A DNA stretch of 64,000 nt from contig QUFC01000016.1 in assembly GCA_003478355.1 (NCBI GenBank), forward strand, positions 1-64,000. Reading direction: 5' to 3'. Shown piece after piece: positions 32,895 through 42,588 of the stretch (position 1 is the first letter of the stretch; each line of letters begins with the position of its first letter). The stretch is from Lachnospiraceae bacterium AM48-27BH (lineage in GTDB: Bacteria; Bacillota; Clostridia; Lachnospirales; Lachnospiraceae). A model generated the notes under the pieces. That model saw only the letters and a list, made by a program, of their open reading frames with translations, was not told the origin of the DNA and did no database searches. Made by a program: the position numbers and the translations under genes.

Positions 32895-34634
32895 TTATGC
32901 TTTTGCGAGTGTCCAGCTCTGGCTCTCGGTCTGGAGCTGCACCATGTGGGCGAAGATACCGCCTTCTTGCAGCAGTTGTGCGGGCGAACCCTGCTCGGCT
33001 ACTGCACCATCCTTGAGCACCACGATCTTGTCCGCGCCGGAGACAGTGCGCATCCGGTGGGCGATAATGAGGACAGTCTTGTTCTTAATAAGTCGGGAAA
33101 GTGCCTCCTGAATGGCTGTTTCGTTCTCCACGTCCAGACTGGCAGTGGCTTCATCCAGCAGAATAATCGGCGCATCCTTCAGGAAGGCACGGGCAATGGA
33201 AATGCGCTGCCGCTCGCCGCCGGACAACTCGCAGCCGTTTTCACCGATGTTGGTATTCCAACCGTCAGGGAGCTTTTCGGCGAATTTGTCCACATTGGCG
33301 AACTTTGCCGCCGCGATCACCTCTTCGTCCGTGGCCTCCTTTCGGCCAATGCGGATATTTTCCAGAATGCTGTTATCAAACAGCGTTACATCCTGAAACA
33401 CGATGGAATAGAGGCTCATCAGCTTTTCCGGATCGATCTTCGACACATCCATGCCGCCCACGGTGATCCTGCCCCGATCAATGTCCCAGAACCGCGCCGC
33501 CAGACGGGAAATGGTAGTCTTACCGCCGCCGGATGGACCGACCAACGCCGTGACCTGCCCCTGCTTCGCCATAAAGGACACGTTCTTCAGCACCGTTTCG
33601 CCGCTCTGGTAGGAAAAGCCCACATGCTCGAACACAATGTCGCAGTCCTGATTGGTTAGTTCTTCGCTGCCGGTCTGCACAGGGCAATCCAGAATCTCAT
33701 TCATACGCTCGATGTTTGTGTTTGTACCGATGATGGCGGCAAGGTTTTGCAGCGTCCCCTCCAGCGGGTCATACAGACGGGACACCACCAGCAGGAACAT
33801 AAAGAAGGTCAGAACATCCAGTTCACCCTTTACCAGCAGAGCTGCGCCCGCAAGGGCAGTGGTGGCAATGCCCAGCCGCAGCACAAGTCCTGCAGAAACT
33901 ACGAAGGCAGCCGTTCCCAGTTCGCTTTTGATGAGTCGTCCTTCCACCGCACGAATTTTCTTTTCCAGTCCGGCAAGATAGCCGGCTTCTGCGTTGTTGG
34001 CACGCAGGTCTGGCATGGTTTCCATGCACTCCTGAATACCGTCCTCACAGGTGATCTTCGCCGCCATTGCTTTGCTGGAGAGCCTTCTTTGCACGCCGGG
34101 GGCCAGCGCAACAATGGCAAACGCCACAGGCAGCGGCCAGATGGCAGCCAACGCCATACGCCAGTTGAAAAACAGCAGCGACACGGCGATGACTGTGGTG
34201 GAGAGGATCGCACCGTACAGGGGCGCAACGAAGTGGGACTGGCTTTGCTCCAGCACGGCGCAGTCGTTCATGATGGAGGAGGTCAGATCGGCAAGGTCTT
34301 TCTTACCGAAGAAGGAAAGCGGGATCTTCCGCAGCTTTTCCGCAAGGTTCACACGGCGCACACCGGATTCCACATAGGTGACGAGATAGGTGTTGTCATA
34401 CTCCAACCGGGTGCAGACCACAATGAGCAGCGCTGCCGCAATGCAGCCGGTCATATAAAACGGAATACGCTTTGTTGTCAGTGTACCGTTCATGATCTCG
34501 CCCACCAGCAAGTACAGCAGCCCCACCGGCAGCATGAAGGAGATATTTTGCAGCGCACAGCTTAAAATGCCTTTGATGTTGTCCACTGCACCCTTATGGG
34601 AGAGTGCGTAGCGTCTTTGTAAATATTTGATCAT
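32895..34634 (-). CDS. ABC exporter half-transporter, permease-ATPase fusion (second of pair)
   Basis: A 579-residue exporter with six N-terminal membrane spans (about 20-310) and a C-terminal ATPase. Walker A is GPSGGGKTT, the signature LSGGERQRISIARAFL and Walker B IILLDEATASLD; the H-loop is VLIIAHRM. It resembles the YbtQ/Irp-like and multidrug exporters of Firmicutes. Its ATG lies 3 bases after the stop of the first half-transporter gene, whose end supplies AAGGAGG. The two should form a heterodimer. The substrate is unknown. Confidence 0.9.
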   Translation of the reverse strand: MIKYLQRRYALSHKGAVDNIKGILSCALQNISFMLPVGLLYLLVGEIMNGTLTTKRIPFYMTGCIAAALLIVVCTRLEYDNTYLVTYVESGVRRVNLAEKLRKIPLSFFGKKDLADLTSSIMNDCAVLEQSQSHFVAPLYGAILSTTVIAVSLLFFNWRMALAAIWPLPVAFAIVALAPGVQRRLSSKAMAAKITCEDGIQECMETMPDLRANNAEAGYLAGLEKKIRAVEGRLIKSELGTAAFVVSAGLVLRLGIATTALAGAALLVKGELDVLTFFMFLLVVSRLYDPLEGTLQNLAAIIGTNTNIERMNEILDCPVQTGSEELTNQDCDIVFEHVGFSYQSGETVLKNVSFMAKQGQVTALVGPSGGGKTTISRLAARFWDIDRGRITVGGMDVSKIDPEKLMSLYSIVFQDVTLFDNSILENIRIGRKEATDEEVIAAAKFANVDKFAEKLPDGWNTNIGENGCELSGGERQRISIARAFLKDAPIILLDEATASLDVENETAIQEALSRLIKNKTVLIIAHRMRTVSGADKIVVLKDGAVAEQGSPAQLLQEGGIFAHMVQLQTESQSWTLAKA

Positions 34635-34637
34635 CGC

Positions 34638-36410
34638 TCAAGCCTCCTTTGCAACTTTCCACCGAACAGACTGCTGATAGTCCCGCCACATGGTTCCGAA
34701 CAGGCTGCCCGTGCGTTCAGACAGCTCCACAAAGCTACCATCCTCCGCGAGATGACCGTCCTTGAGCACATAAATATGGTCGGCGTTTACGACGGTAGAA
34801 AGGCGGTGGGCGATCATGATAACAGTGCGTCCCTTTGCCAGCGCATTGAAGGCTGCCTGCACCTTTGTCTCATTGTCCGGATCGGCAAAGGCGGTGGCCT
34901 CGTCCAGAATCAGCACCGGCGCATTTTTCAGCATAGCGCGGGCGATGGCCAGCCGCTGCATCTCACCGCCGGAGAGGTAAATGCCCTGCGAACCGATGAC
35001 TGTATGCACGCCGTCCGGGAATTTCTCAATAATATCCATACACTGTGCCGCACGGAGCGCCGCCAGAACTTCCTCGTCCGTGGCATCCGGCTTGCCCATG
35101 CGGACATTGTCAAGAATGCTGCCCTTGATGAGATGGCTGTTCTGGAACACAAAGGAAACGGTGTCCATCAGCTCATTTTTGTCGATGTTCTTTACGTTGA
35201 TGCCGCCGATGGAAATGCTACCGCTCTGCGGGTCGAAGAAGCGGGCGATCAGTGCCGCCAGCGTGGATTTGCCGCCGCCGGAGGGTCCGACAAATGCCAC
35301 CGTCTGACCAGAACCGATGGAGAGAGAAACATCCTCCAAGGCATTCTTTGTGCCGTCGTAGCTGAAGGTGACATGATCCAGCGTTACAGAACTGTCCCTG
35401 GGATGCTGCGGTACTTCCGGCTGAGAAAGCGACGGACTTTCCAGTACGCTATCAATGCGGGTGATGGCATCCTGCACAATCATTCCGTTCTCGCTCATAA
35501 ACATCAGCTTGGTCATTGTCACGGAGATGACCGGTGTGATAATGATGTAAAAGAGCAGATTCAGCAGCACGCTGCCATCCGCTCCGCCGTGAGAGAACAG
35601 GAAGCCTCCTGCGATTAGGAACACAAACACGCTGTTGACTGCCAGTGTATAGAAGGTCATGGGCCAGCGCAGCTGTTTCGTATAGGCAATGACCCAGCGC
35701 TCGTAATTGTCAATCGTTCCCTTGAACTTCTTGAAAGAGAATACTGTCTGTCCGAAGGTCTTGACCACGGGAATACCCCGCACATATTCCACCGCTTCGT
35801 TGGACATATCCGCCAGCGCATTCTGATACTGGGTCATTTTGTCCTGCAATTTCTTACCGGTCATGCTCGACATCACCGCAAAGGCAAGCGCCACAGGTAC
35901 AAGACTCAAAAGCCCCAGCCGCCAATCAAAGATCAGCAGCAGTGCCAGAAGCCCCGCAATCGTTGCCATTGCCTTAGCCTTGTCCGGCAGCTGGTGTGCA
36001 AGATAGGTTTCCGTCGCTCCGGCAGTTTCCGAGATGGTACGGCGCAGCTTGCCGCTGCCAAACTGCTCAATCGCCCCCAGTGGCAGCGTGGCAATATGCT
36101 TTGTCATGGCAAGGCGCAGATTCGTAGCGATGCGGAACGCAGCAAGGTGCGAGCACATCAATCCCGCAATATACACCAGCACAGCGGCAACAGCAAACAC
36201 AACTGCCATCCAGCCGTAGTGCGTTACATGGACGGCGTTTTCATACTGCGGCGCGACCTCGATGACCTCCCCCAGGATGCGCCAGATGTACCAGAACGGT
36301 ACCAACGCCAACAGCGCACCGGCGGCGGACAACACCCACGAAAGGTAGGTCAGGATTTTGTAGCTCCCGGCATAAGCCAGCAGCCGGGATAAATTGGATT
36401 GCTTTTTCAA
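34638..36410 (-). CDS. ABC exporter half-transporter, permease-ATPase fusion (first of pair)
   Basis: A 590-residue exporter. I chose a TTG start at 36410 because AAGGAGG lies 8 bases before it; a longer reading to 36494 has no ribosome site. Six spans run from about 20 to 300, then the ATPase with GPSGGGKST, LSGGEMQRLAIARAML, LILDEATAFADPD and MIAHRLSTV. The Walker B glutamate is present in both halves, so both sites may be active. It is followed tightly by the second half-transporter and preceded by a TetR gene, which probably represses the pair. Confidence 0.9.
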   Translation of the reverse strand: MKKQSNLSRLLAYAGSYKILTYLSWVLSAAGALLALVPFWYIWRILGEVIEVAPQYENAVHVTHYGWMAVVFAVAAVLVYIAGLMCSHLAAFRIATNLRLAMTKHIATLPLGAIEQFGSGKLRRTISETAGATETYLAHQLPDKAKAMATIAGLLALLLIFDWRLGLLSLVPVALAFAVMSSMTGKKLQDKMTQYQNALADMSNEAVEYVRGIPVVKTFGQTVFSFKKFKGTIDNYERWVIAYTKQLRWPMTFYTLAVNSVFVFLIAGGFLFSHGGADGSVLLNLLFYIIITPVISVTMTKLMFMSENGMIVQDAITRIDSVLESPSLSQPEVPQHPRDSSVTLDHVTFSYDGTKNALEDVSLSIGSGQTVAFVGPSGGGKSTLAALIARFFDPQSGSISIGGINVKNIDKNELMDTVSFVFQNSHLIKGSILDNVRMGKPDATDEEVLAALRAAQCMDIIEKFPDGVHTVIGSQGIYLSGGEMQRLAIARAMLKNAPVLILDEATAFADPDNETKVQAAFNALAKGRTVIMIAHRLSTVVNADHIYVLKDGHLAEDGSFVELSERTGSLFGTMWRDYQQSVRWKVAKEA

Positions 36411-36557
36411 GATGATACCTCCTTGGCTCAGACTTGATCTATGATACAGAAGGATGCTTGCATTGCCTTCCCATATCCGGGTGGTTAAGCTCATCTAATT
36501 CGTGGACGCAGAACGATGGTTAGAGAACGCTAACTTCTGTTCAAAAAATATGGAGCG

Positions 36558-37174
36558 CTATTGCCCCATAATTTTTAGCCATCCGGCAGAGTAAAAGCTG
36601 TGAAGCTCACGCAGATACTGCTGTGCATCGGCCAGCGGCATATCGTGGATGATCATTTCAAAATAGGCGTTCATCAGCCTGTGACCAGAATATGCTCCAG
36701 CCGAGGGTCGATCTGCGGAGCGGGCGTACCCAGCTTTTCCAGCACAAGATAATACCGGTGGGTGGCATTAACCTCCAGTTGGACAAGCTCCTCCTTCATG
36801 GAGCTGTAATGGGTACCCTCCGAACAAAGAAGAAGCAGATGAAACGCTTCCCTATGGTTGAACATATAGAGCAAAAGCTCCTCCAGACAGGCCTGACTGA
36901 CGGTGCTCATACGCTCCGGCTGCTGCTCGATCGGCAGCCGGTCAAAATCATCCAGTGCGTTCCGATATGCGGAGAGAAAATGCGTGTAGCACTCTTCTAC
37001 CAGCGCATCAAAAAGCGCTTCCTTGCTGCCGTAATAGCCATACAGTGCCCCGGTGGTAACGCCAGCCTCCTTCACAATGGTGCGAAGAGAGGCTTTCGGA
37101 AAGCCCTTTTCCAAAAACTCTGCCTTGGCGGCATACAAAATTTTCTCCTGTGTGGTTTGTTCCTTGTTTTGCAT
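36558..37174 (-). pseudogene. TetR family regulator, frameshifted near the end
   Basis: The N-terminal HTH is intact: QEKILYAAKAEFLEKGFPKASLRTIVKEAGVTTGALYGYYGSKEAL in full family style. The frame stops early after HILVTG at 36674. The next frame reads the expected ending, LMNAYFEMIIHDMPLADAQQ to WLKIMGQ with stop at 36558. One base is missing near 36676. It may still bind DNA if the early stop is real. The region 37193-37235 has paired TGTTATATTA units that could be its operator. Likely local repressor of the ABC exporter. Confidence 0.8.
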
Positions 37175-37331
37175 GACACCCTCGCATAACATTGTTATAT
37201 TACAGTGTTATATTATACTCAGACTTATACTTTTGTCAAGGCCACTTCCTGCAAAAGTTCAGACCTTCCTCGACCCATCCATTTCAATATTTCATGTACA
37301 TCCGCGTGCAGATACCCAGTAGGAACAGATC

Positions 37332-38011
37332 CTACGGATCTTTGAGCGACATTCCTGTGACCGATTCACTCTTTTCCAGCCGATAGGCAGGGATGTTCGG
37401 TGGATATACAGGGTGCGGGCTGTAAGGCTGATATTGCAGTTGCATTTGATAAAGGTGACCGGTGTATCCAGCAAGTCCATGCCGGAGGCGGCATCGTGCG
37501 CACGCAGCGGGCCGACGATCTCCTCTGCGATGCACTGCACCGTCTCGCTGCCGGACAGTTCCGCTATGACCTGCGCCTCCCGTGTGTCTCTGTAGGTATC
37601 GATGCGCCACACCGCCGGTTGTCCGGACCGCATCTGCCTCGAAGTCCGCCGAAATTCCGAAGAGCTTTGGCGCCTGCGCGGCAAAGATACCTAGCACCTT
37701 TTTATACAGTCCCGGGATGCGCATCAGACGCAGAAAGGCCTTTTTCAGCCGATATGCCCGCTCTTCCACATAGCCGTGAACAGTATCAAGCGCTTCATTT
37801 TTCGGCATGACAGTCTGAAGGTCTCATAGATTGCGATGGCCGGCAGGATCTGGCTTTCGAGGTGTCGCAGCCTTTTCTTGCCTGCTCTGGCGTGCTCCGA
37901 GCGCAGCTCACTCGACCTCTTTTCAAAAGCGGAATTCAACACGGCTTCCCGTTCCGGCAACCTTTCACGCGCCGTTTTTCGGAACGCCTTTGTAAAATAG
38001 CTCTCTTTCAT
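37332..38011 (-). pseudogene. N-terminal part of an ATC hydrolase-like gene, multiply frameshifted
   Basis: The start MKESYFTKAFRKTARERLPE overlaps the AbiEi stop. The product reads ILPAIAIYETF, shifts frame near 37815, then runs MPKNEALDTVHGYVEERAYR, LMRIPGLYKKVLGIFA and FGISADFEADAV. It shifts again near 37620 to VWRIDTYRD. The first two parts match the helical N-terminus of L-2-amino-thiazoline-4-carboxylic acid hydrolase-like proteins. The sequence after VWRID (to about 37300) does not match that family. The expected C-terminal part is found at 32.3-32.5 kb instead. Confidence 0.6.
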
Positions 38012-38426
38012 CGCTTTACCTCCCGCAGTACCTTAGGCTTCACGCGAAGCTGGTCTGCGTACTGCATCAGTTTGTGAATGTTCTTATCTTTGGACGCTGC
38101 ATAGCGTTTCATAGCTTCTCCGACAATCTGAACATCGCTACCGCTGCCGCGCAGTATGTCACACAGCGTCCGTTCCAAATCGTAAACACGAATCGGATTG
38201 CCGGAGGGGATTCGATTTGAGTTTGCCCGAAGTCATAGTTCTCCGGCACAACTCGCTTAATGATTAAGTTTTCCTGTATCAAGGACGGAGCATTGTAGCC
38301 CATTGGAAAGGTCATCGTATATTTCACCGTGATACGGTCTGAATAGCCCAGCAGATACAGAGCGGTATCGTGCGAGTAAATCCAGTGCCCATACATGCCA
38401 CGCATGTATCCTTTCATCACAGGCAT
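38008..38426 (-). pseudogene. AbiEi-type antitoxin fragment, frameshifted
   Basis: Reads MYGHWIYSHDTALYLLGYSD, then FPMGYNAPSLIQENLIIKRVV, the central part of type IV AbiEi antitoxins. The frame shifts at a G-run near 38206 (one base missing), and continues SGNPIRVYDLERTLCDIL, then KDKNIHKLMQYADQLRV, the typical C-terminus. The N-terminal winged-helix part is missing. No AbiEii nucleotidyltransferase gene is present downstream. Confidence 0.7.
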
Positions 38427-38724
38427 TAAAGCAGATTATTTAATATCCAGCCATTTTAGTGTTGATAATTTCATTTTTATCATCAAGGCAAATGCGCAAG
38501 GTGAATTAAAATGTGATTTTCTTTGTTGCTCCATTTTTGAAAAAGGTGATCGCGATTATGAAACAAATCAAAAAGCTCGAACACTGATGAAAAAAGAACG
38601 AATACATATTCCTTCTAACACCACCGATATTCTATTGGATCGCTTATCAGCTCAAACAAGGCCAGAATACAAAACTACTGATCTTTCAGATAATACAGAA
38701 GCAAAATCCGATGTTTCACAATAG
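38395..38724 (+). CDS. C-terminal fragment of an unrecognised protein
   Basis: A 109-codon plus-strand frame whose first 15 codons overlap the AbiEi fragment and lack a ribosome site. From about codon 15 it reads as a natural protein tail: FSVDNFIFIIKANAQGELKC, then KARTLMKKERIHIPSNTTDI, ending SDNTEAKSDVSQ. A terminator follows within 5 bp. Probably the 3' end of a gene cut at about 38400. Function unknown. Confidence 0.45.
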   Translation: MPRMYPFITGIKADYLISSHFSVDNFIFIIKANAQGELKCDFLCCSIFEKGDRDYETNQKARTLMKKERIHIPSNTTDILLDRLSAQTRPEYKTTDLSDNTEAKSDVSQ

Positions 38725-38725
38725 T

Positions 38726-38757
38726 ACCACTTCCTTTGGGAGGTGGTTTTTTTCTGC
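38726..38757 (+). terminator. Rho-independent terminator
   Basis: ACCACTTCC and GGAGGTGGT form a stem (one mismatch) with a TTTG loop, followed by seven T. It lies directly after the 38395-38724 frame. Confidence 0.75.
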
Positions 38758-38792
38758 TATCCCCCGTATGAGATGGTGCGAGCTGTCCGAGG

Positions 38793-38930
38793 TTAATTCT
38801 CAGTGGATGCCACGGAGTAATTGATGTCCTCATATCCCACGGTTTTGATATAGATCCGGCTCTGGAGCTTGCACACGCTGTCTGGGTGCATGGACAGATA
38901 TGGGATCGTCTCCCGGGTCGACTTTACCTT
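38793..38930 (-). pseudogene. VirB4-like conjugation ATPase, N-terminal fragment
   Basis: In the frame overlapping the end of the PrgI remnant, the minus strand reads RETIPYLSMHPDSVCKLQSR, then YIKTVGYEDINYSVASTEN and a stop. This is the very N-terminal part of VirB4-type transfer ATPases of clostridial elements. Everything after about 45 residues is lost. Confidence 0.6.
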
Positions 38931-39290
38931 TGGCGGCGGCTCCGTTTTTCTTCTTTGTATTTTTCAATCACATCCTCTTTTCCAACGCCCGGACCGGCAA
39001 ATGGCGCATAAGTGTTTTCGGTTCGATAGGCCCTGATCCTCGGCCTTAGAAACGTGGCCCGGATGATATTCCGCACAACCTTTTCTAATGGTAAGCTGGC
39101 CTTTTCATACATAGCCAGCAGGAACGCCGGGAGCATAATTCCCAGCATGAGAAACATCTCCCCGGTATTGCCGATGGTTCCACGGTTTATCAAATAGGCT
39201 GGAATCCCACCACGCCCGCGCTGCATAAGCAGCCAAGCTAGCGTTTGGTGAGGTTGAAAGCCATCTTTGTTTTGATTTTAGATAAAACAG
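38924..39290 (-). pseudogene. PrgI family conjugation protein remnant
   Basis: PrgI is a small two-span inner-membrane protein of Gram-positive type IV secretion systems. The first part reads AVLSKIKTKMAFNLTKR and hits a TAG near 39239. Another frame then continues GGIPAYLINRGTIGNTGEMF, FLLAMYEKASLPLEKVVRNI and RATFLRPRIRAYRTENTYAPF. The split and missing N-terminus show decay. It precedes the VirB4 fragment, the normal order in such elements. Nothing else was seen between 39291 and 39510. Confidence 0.7.
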
Positions 39291-39510
39291 CCAGTTTTTC
39301 TCATTAAAATTTTATACATTATCCAAACACTTTTGTTTTCCATTCACTATAATATCTGTACTCTTTACAATGTTTCTTCTGTAAATGAAACCAGGACGCA
39401 AAACATTATCATATAACAAAATTCTGCGCCCTGTTAAAATTATCATATCTAATTTTCTATATTTTTTGTTTACAATCCCGGTACTGTTGCCGTTTACTCA
39501 TGACTAATTA

Positions 39511-41799
39511 TTATTTAGAAACTGATTTCCATTCACCCATGCTCATATCAAAATTTCCACTGTAAATAATGGGATTCCCAGTCATTGCCCTTTGATTGTA
39601 CGCTTCATAGCGGTTCAGAGCCTCGTAACCTCCTGGCATATACTTTGCAAGCGTATGAAACCTCTCAAAATTATAATACCGTGTCAGTGCAGCCGGTATC
39701 CCCTCATAGCGTTCATTCTGGTACGTTTCCGTAATCCCGTTTATCTCATCTCCAGAATACGTATATGCCAGGTCAGAATAGCCGGAAGAGGCGCTGCGAA
39801 GCAGGCTGTTTGGATAATACCAGGTATATCTTCCACTGGTTGTGTCCGGGTCTCCGTAAATTTCCGTTTTATGCGGTAGGCTCTGGCATGTTGCAAAATC
39901 ATATTCGGATTTTTCATCTGTCATCACATTGAAAGCATAATCATATTTCATCGCGATCTGATCAAATGCCACATCCACATCTTTTACTGTGATTTCCCAG
40001 TCCCATACTCCCTCGGTCTCCCCGCGGTCTTCTCTTCCCATGGATGCCAGAATGGAATACATATAGAGCATCTGCCAGTCCAGCCGGAGCATACACTCCG
40101 TATCTTCATTGCTGACTAGGATCTGTTTACTCACATATTCCTCAGCATCTTCATACCAGCTTCCCTCTTCATCTTCATGTTCGATTTGGTATTCCCGTAA
40201 TCCGTATACAGTAATGGAACGCTGCAGCATGTACTGGGTCTCATAGTCATACGCTTTCTGCAGCAGGTACAGAAGCGTATCCCGGTCTATCTTCAGGATC
40301 CGATAATCGCTCTCCGTCAAAACCACATCATTTTTAATGGCATTTAACATCATGGCATTGGAAACACCACCTGCTGCCGCGCTCGTATTGAGTGATCCAA
40401 TAAATGCCCCGTCATAGTTTCCATCCAGGCCGCCCAGATGTGTGGCCCCATTCATAAAGGCAAAACAGGCTGCCAACTGCTCCGTTCCCCAACGGTTTCT
40501 CTGGGACGGATGCCGCTTTGCCTCTGCCTCATATATTTTGGTAAGCCATTCCCGTTCATCAATCCCGGGAGAATATGTACTCGTAGCAGATCTTAAACCA
40601 TTCCTTGTATTATCCGTACTGACGGTTCCTCCGTTTCGGATTGCCAGGGACCAAATGGTACCCCGAAGGGCCGGGCTGTACTCTTTTATATTGATGCCAT
40701 AATTGGATAGCATGCCACGCTGCGCCGGCAGGTAGTAAGCTTCGTAGGCGGTCCGGCTCTGCAGTCCGGCAAATTCATCTGGGTAATTCATGTAAGCGGC
40801 ATGCCATGCATTGATCAGGGATGCGCGGTTGGAATATAAAGGCTGGTTTATCATACTCGGCTTTGTGTCTGTTTCCTTGCGGTATCCGCTTTCAATGGAA
40901 GACATATCAATAAACTGCTGGAACGCTCCATAATGCGCCTGATTATAGGAAACGCAAAATTTCAAAAAATCCACCAGGGAATACCCGATATCGAACTGGT
41001 AGCAGCCATACGCATATCCACCATCGCTTCCGGCCAGGTTAAACCGTTCCCTTCCGGACTCAAATACCGTCCAGCCGGTCCAAACCGTTCCTCCCGGCAC
41101 TTGCATGACAATCCCATTATCAGGCCCATACCCGGAGGAATCCGCAAAAAAAGCATCATCTGAGGAATCATCGGTACTTTCATCAAGCAAATTTAGATAC
41201 GGCCGGAAAAAATAAACCTGTTTTGCCGACCGGTAGCCGGTATTTGCCAATGGTTCATACACCGTGCCGTATTTTTCCCCCTTTGCATGGATCACCTGCC
41301 CATTTCCCGCATACATCATCATGTGATTACCAGATGGCCGCCCATACCAGATCACATCTCCGGGCTGGAGATCTGCTTCTTCTATAAACTGTTTGTTTTT
41401 CGTTGCAAAATCCTTCCACCCAACCGTTGTCATGCACCACTGTGCTCCCATGATAGCCTTTAAGTCAAAGCCGGCCTCCTGGTAACAGCGTGCAACCATG
41501 GAAGAACAGTCCCAGGATCCCTCCAGAGTTCTCTTCGCCTGGCTGTAAGACCAGTTCAAACGTGACCTCGCTATCGCAACTGCCCGTTCCCCGATCTTAT
41601 TATAGGAAGAGATGTCTCCATAAGCCCAGGAATCATTTCCCGTGTTGAACTCCATATTAAACAGACTTTTAAGTGCATATTTCATGTGGTACACCGAGGC
41701 AATACCTATTCCAACCGTTCCTAATGCAACAAGCATCACACTGATTATCACAAGCCACTTTAATTTTTTTATCATTCGTCCGAATATCCGTTTTTTCAT
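39511..41799 (-). CDS. NlpC/P60 cell-wall hydrolase with N-terminal membrane anchor
   Basis: A 762-residue protein. A single span at residues 13-36 anchors it, and the NlpC/P60 domain follows (about 68-195): catalytic Cys98 in GSWDCSSMVARCYQ, His159 in SGNHMMMYAGNG and a third polar site at His171. Such enzymes cut peptide stems of peptidoglycan. The remaining 560 residues are unrecognised, with a motif-rich part (AGSDGGYAYGCYQFDIGYSLVDF) that may be a second hydrolase or scaffold. In Gram-positive conjugation and surface loci, enzymes like this open the wall. It is the last gene of the minus-strand surface locus, 45 bp after the sortase. Confidence 0.82.
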   Translation of the reverse strand: MKKRIFGRMIKKLKWLVIISVMLVALGTVGIGIASVYHMKYALKSLFNMEFNTGNDSWAYGDISSYNKIGERAVAIARSRLNWSYSQAKRTLEGSWDCSSMVARCYQEAGFDLKAIMGAQWCMTTVGWKDFATKNKQFIEEADLQPGDVIWYGRPSGNHMMMYAGNGQVIHAKGEKYGTVYEPLANTGYRSAKQVYFFRPYLNLLDESTDDSSDDAFFADSSGYGPDNGIVMQVPGGTVWTGWTVFESGRERFNLAGSDGGYAYGCYQFDIGYSLVDFLKFCVSYNQAHYGAFQQFIDMSSIESGYRKETDTKPSMINQPLYSNRASLINAWHAAYMNYPDEFAGLQSRTAYEAYYLPAQRGMLSNYGINIKEYSPALRGTIWSLAIRNGGTVSTDNTRNGLRSATSTYSPGIDEREWLTKIYEAEAKRHPSQRNRWGTEQLAACFAFMNGATHLGGLDGNYDGAFIGSLNTSAAAGGVSNAMMLNAIKNDVVLTESDYRILKIDRDTLLYLLQKAYDYETQYMLQRSITVYGLREYQIEHEDEEGSWYEDAEEYVSKQILVSNEDTECMLRLDWQMLYMYSILASMGREDRGETEGVWDWEITVKDVDVAFDQIAMKYDYAFNVMTDEKSEYDFATCQSLPHKTEIYGDPDTTSGRYTWYYPNSLLRSASSGYSDLAYTYSGDEINGITETYQNERYEGIPAALTRYYNFERFHTLAKYMPGGYEALNRYEAYNQRAMTGNPIIYSGNFDMSMGEWKSVSK

Positions 41800-41844
41800 A
41801 ACCGTCTCCTACCTCTAATGCGCAGGAATACCACCTCCTGTCCT

Positions 41845-42588
41845 TTAATTTTCGGCCACCGCGAAGCAGATTGTCCTTTCATCCCTGCTTCCGTAACTGC
41901 AGGTCACCAGTGCAAGCATTTTCTTTTGAATTATCTCTTCCGGCAATCCTCTCCATGAATTACGGCACCATTCTTTAAAAAGCAGTTCCTCTTCCACCAT
42001 TTGCGAGGGTTCAAAATTTTTTGTTGAACAAACGATGGTTCCGATCACGCTGTATCGCTCTTCCCTGTCTGGGAAAAATAAAGAGATTGATTTATGGTCA
42101 TTCAAAAAATCGGCATCCGTATACCTGACGATATCTTTAAACATCGTTCCATTGCGCATATGGTGCCCATATAGAACAACCAGATGCGCCTCTGCCGCAG
42201 AGGAATTGGCGCCATCCAGCATAATGGCACCAAATGCCCGCTTCTCTCCCTCTGCTGAATGTGTCATATAGTATTCGTTATCACCGTCCCGCCAGCAGAT
42301 GGGATAATCGATCACTGTTCCAGGGATCTGTATCCAGCCAACAATATCCGGGTTAATACTCTTTAAGGCTTCAAAATCAATCGGTGAAGTATAAGGCACC
42401 GTTTCTTCCCTGGTTGGGTCATTCCCCTTACGCTCATCCTCTTCTGATAGTTTTCCTTCATTTCCGGGAAATGCTGCCTGTTTCAAATACTCCTGTTCCA
42501 TGCGCGCCTCTATATAAGGAGACGATCCCCGGTAAGCACAGATACCTGCTGCCAGGATCAACGACATGGCAACAGTCTTTCTAATCAT
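41845..42588 (-). CDS. srtB: Class B sortase
   Basis: A 247-residue transpeptidase with an N-terminal membrane anchor (TVAMSLILAAGICAY). The core has INPDIVGWIQIPGTVIDYPI, the catalytic His in VVLYGHHMRNGTMF, and the catalytic Cys (about 230) in LALVTCSYGS followed by DERTICFAVAEN with the Arg. These are class B features. It would anchor surface proteins to the wall or cross-link them; the giant Cna-B protein upstream is the obvious client. I chose the start at 42588, which has AGGAGG upstream and overlaps the previous gene by 8 bp. Confidence 0.93.
   Translation of the reverse strand: MIRKTVAMSLILAAGICAYRGSSPYIEARMEQEYLKQAAFPGNEGKLSEEDERKGNDPTREETVPYTSPIDFEALKSINPDIVGWIQIPGTVIDYPICWRDGDNEYYMTHSAEGEKRAFGAIMLDGANSSAAEAHLVVLYGHHMRNGTMFKDIVRYTDADFLNDHKSISLFFPDREERYSVIGTIVCSTKNFEPSQMVEEELLFKEWCRNSWRGLPEEIIQKKMLALVTCSYGSRDERTICFAVAEN

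Noticed and set aside
32804..33659. Plus-strand frames over the exporter ATPase end
   Set aside because: All are antisense to the ABC exporter and have no ribosome sites.
33747..34565. 272-codon plus-strand frame over the ABC exporter
   Set aside because: Antisense to a gene with complete ABC motifs; His/Gln/Arg-rich composition of a shadow.
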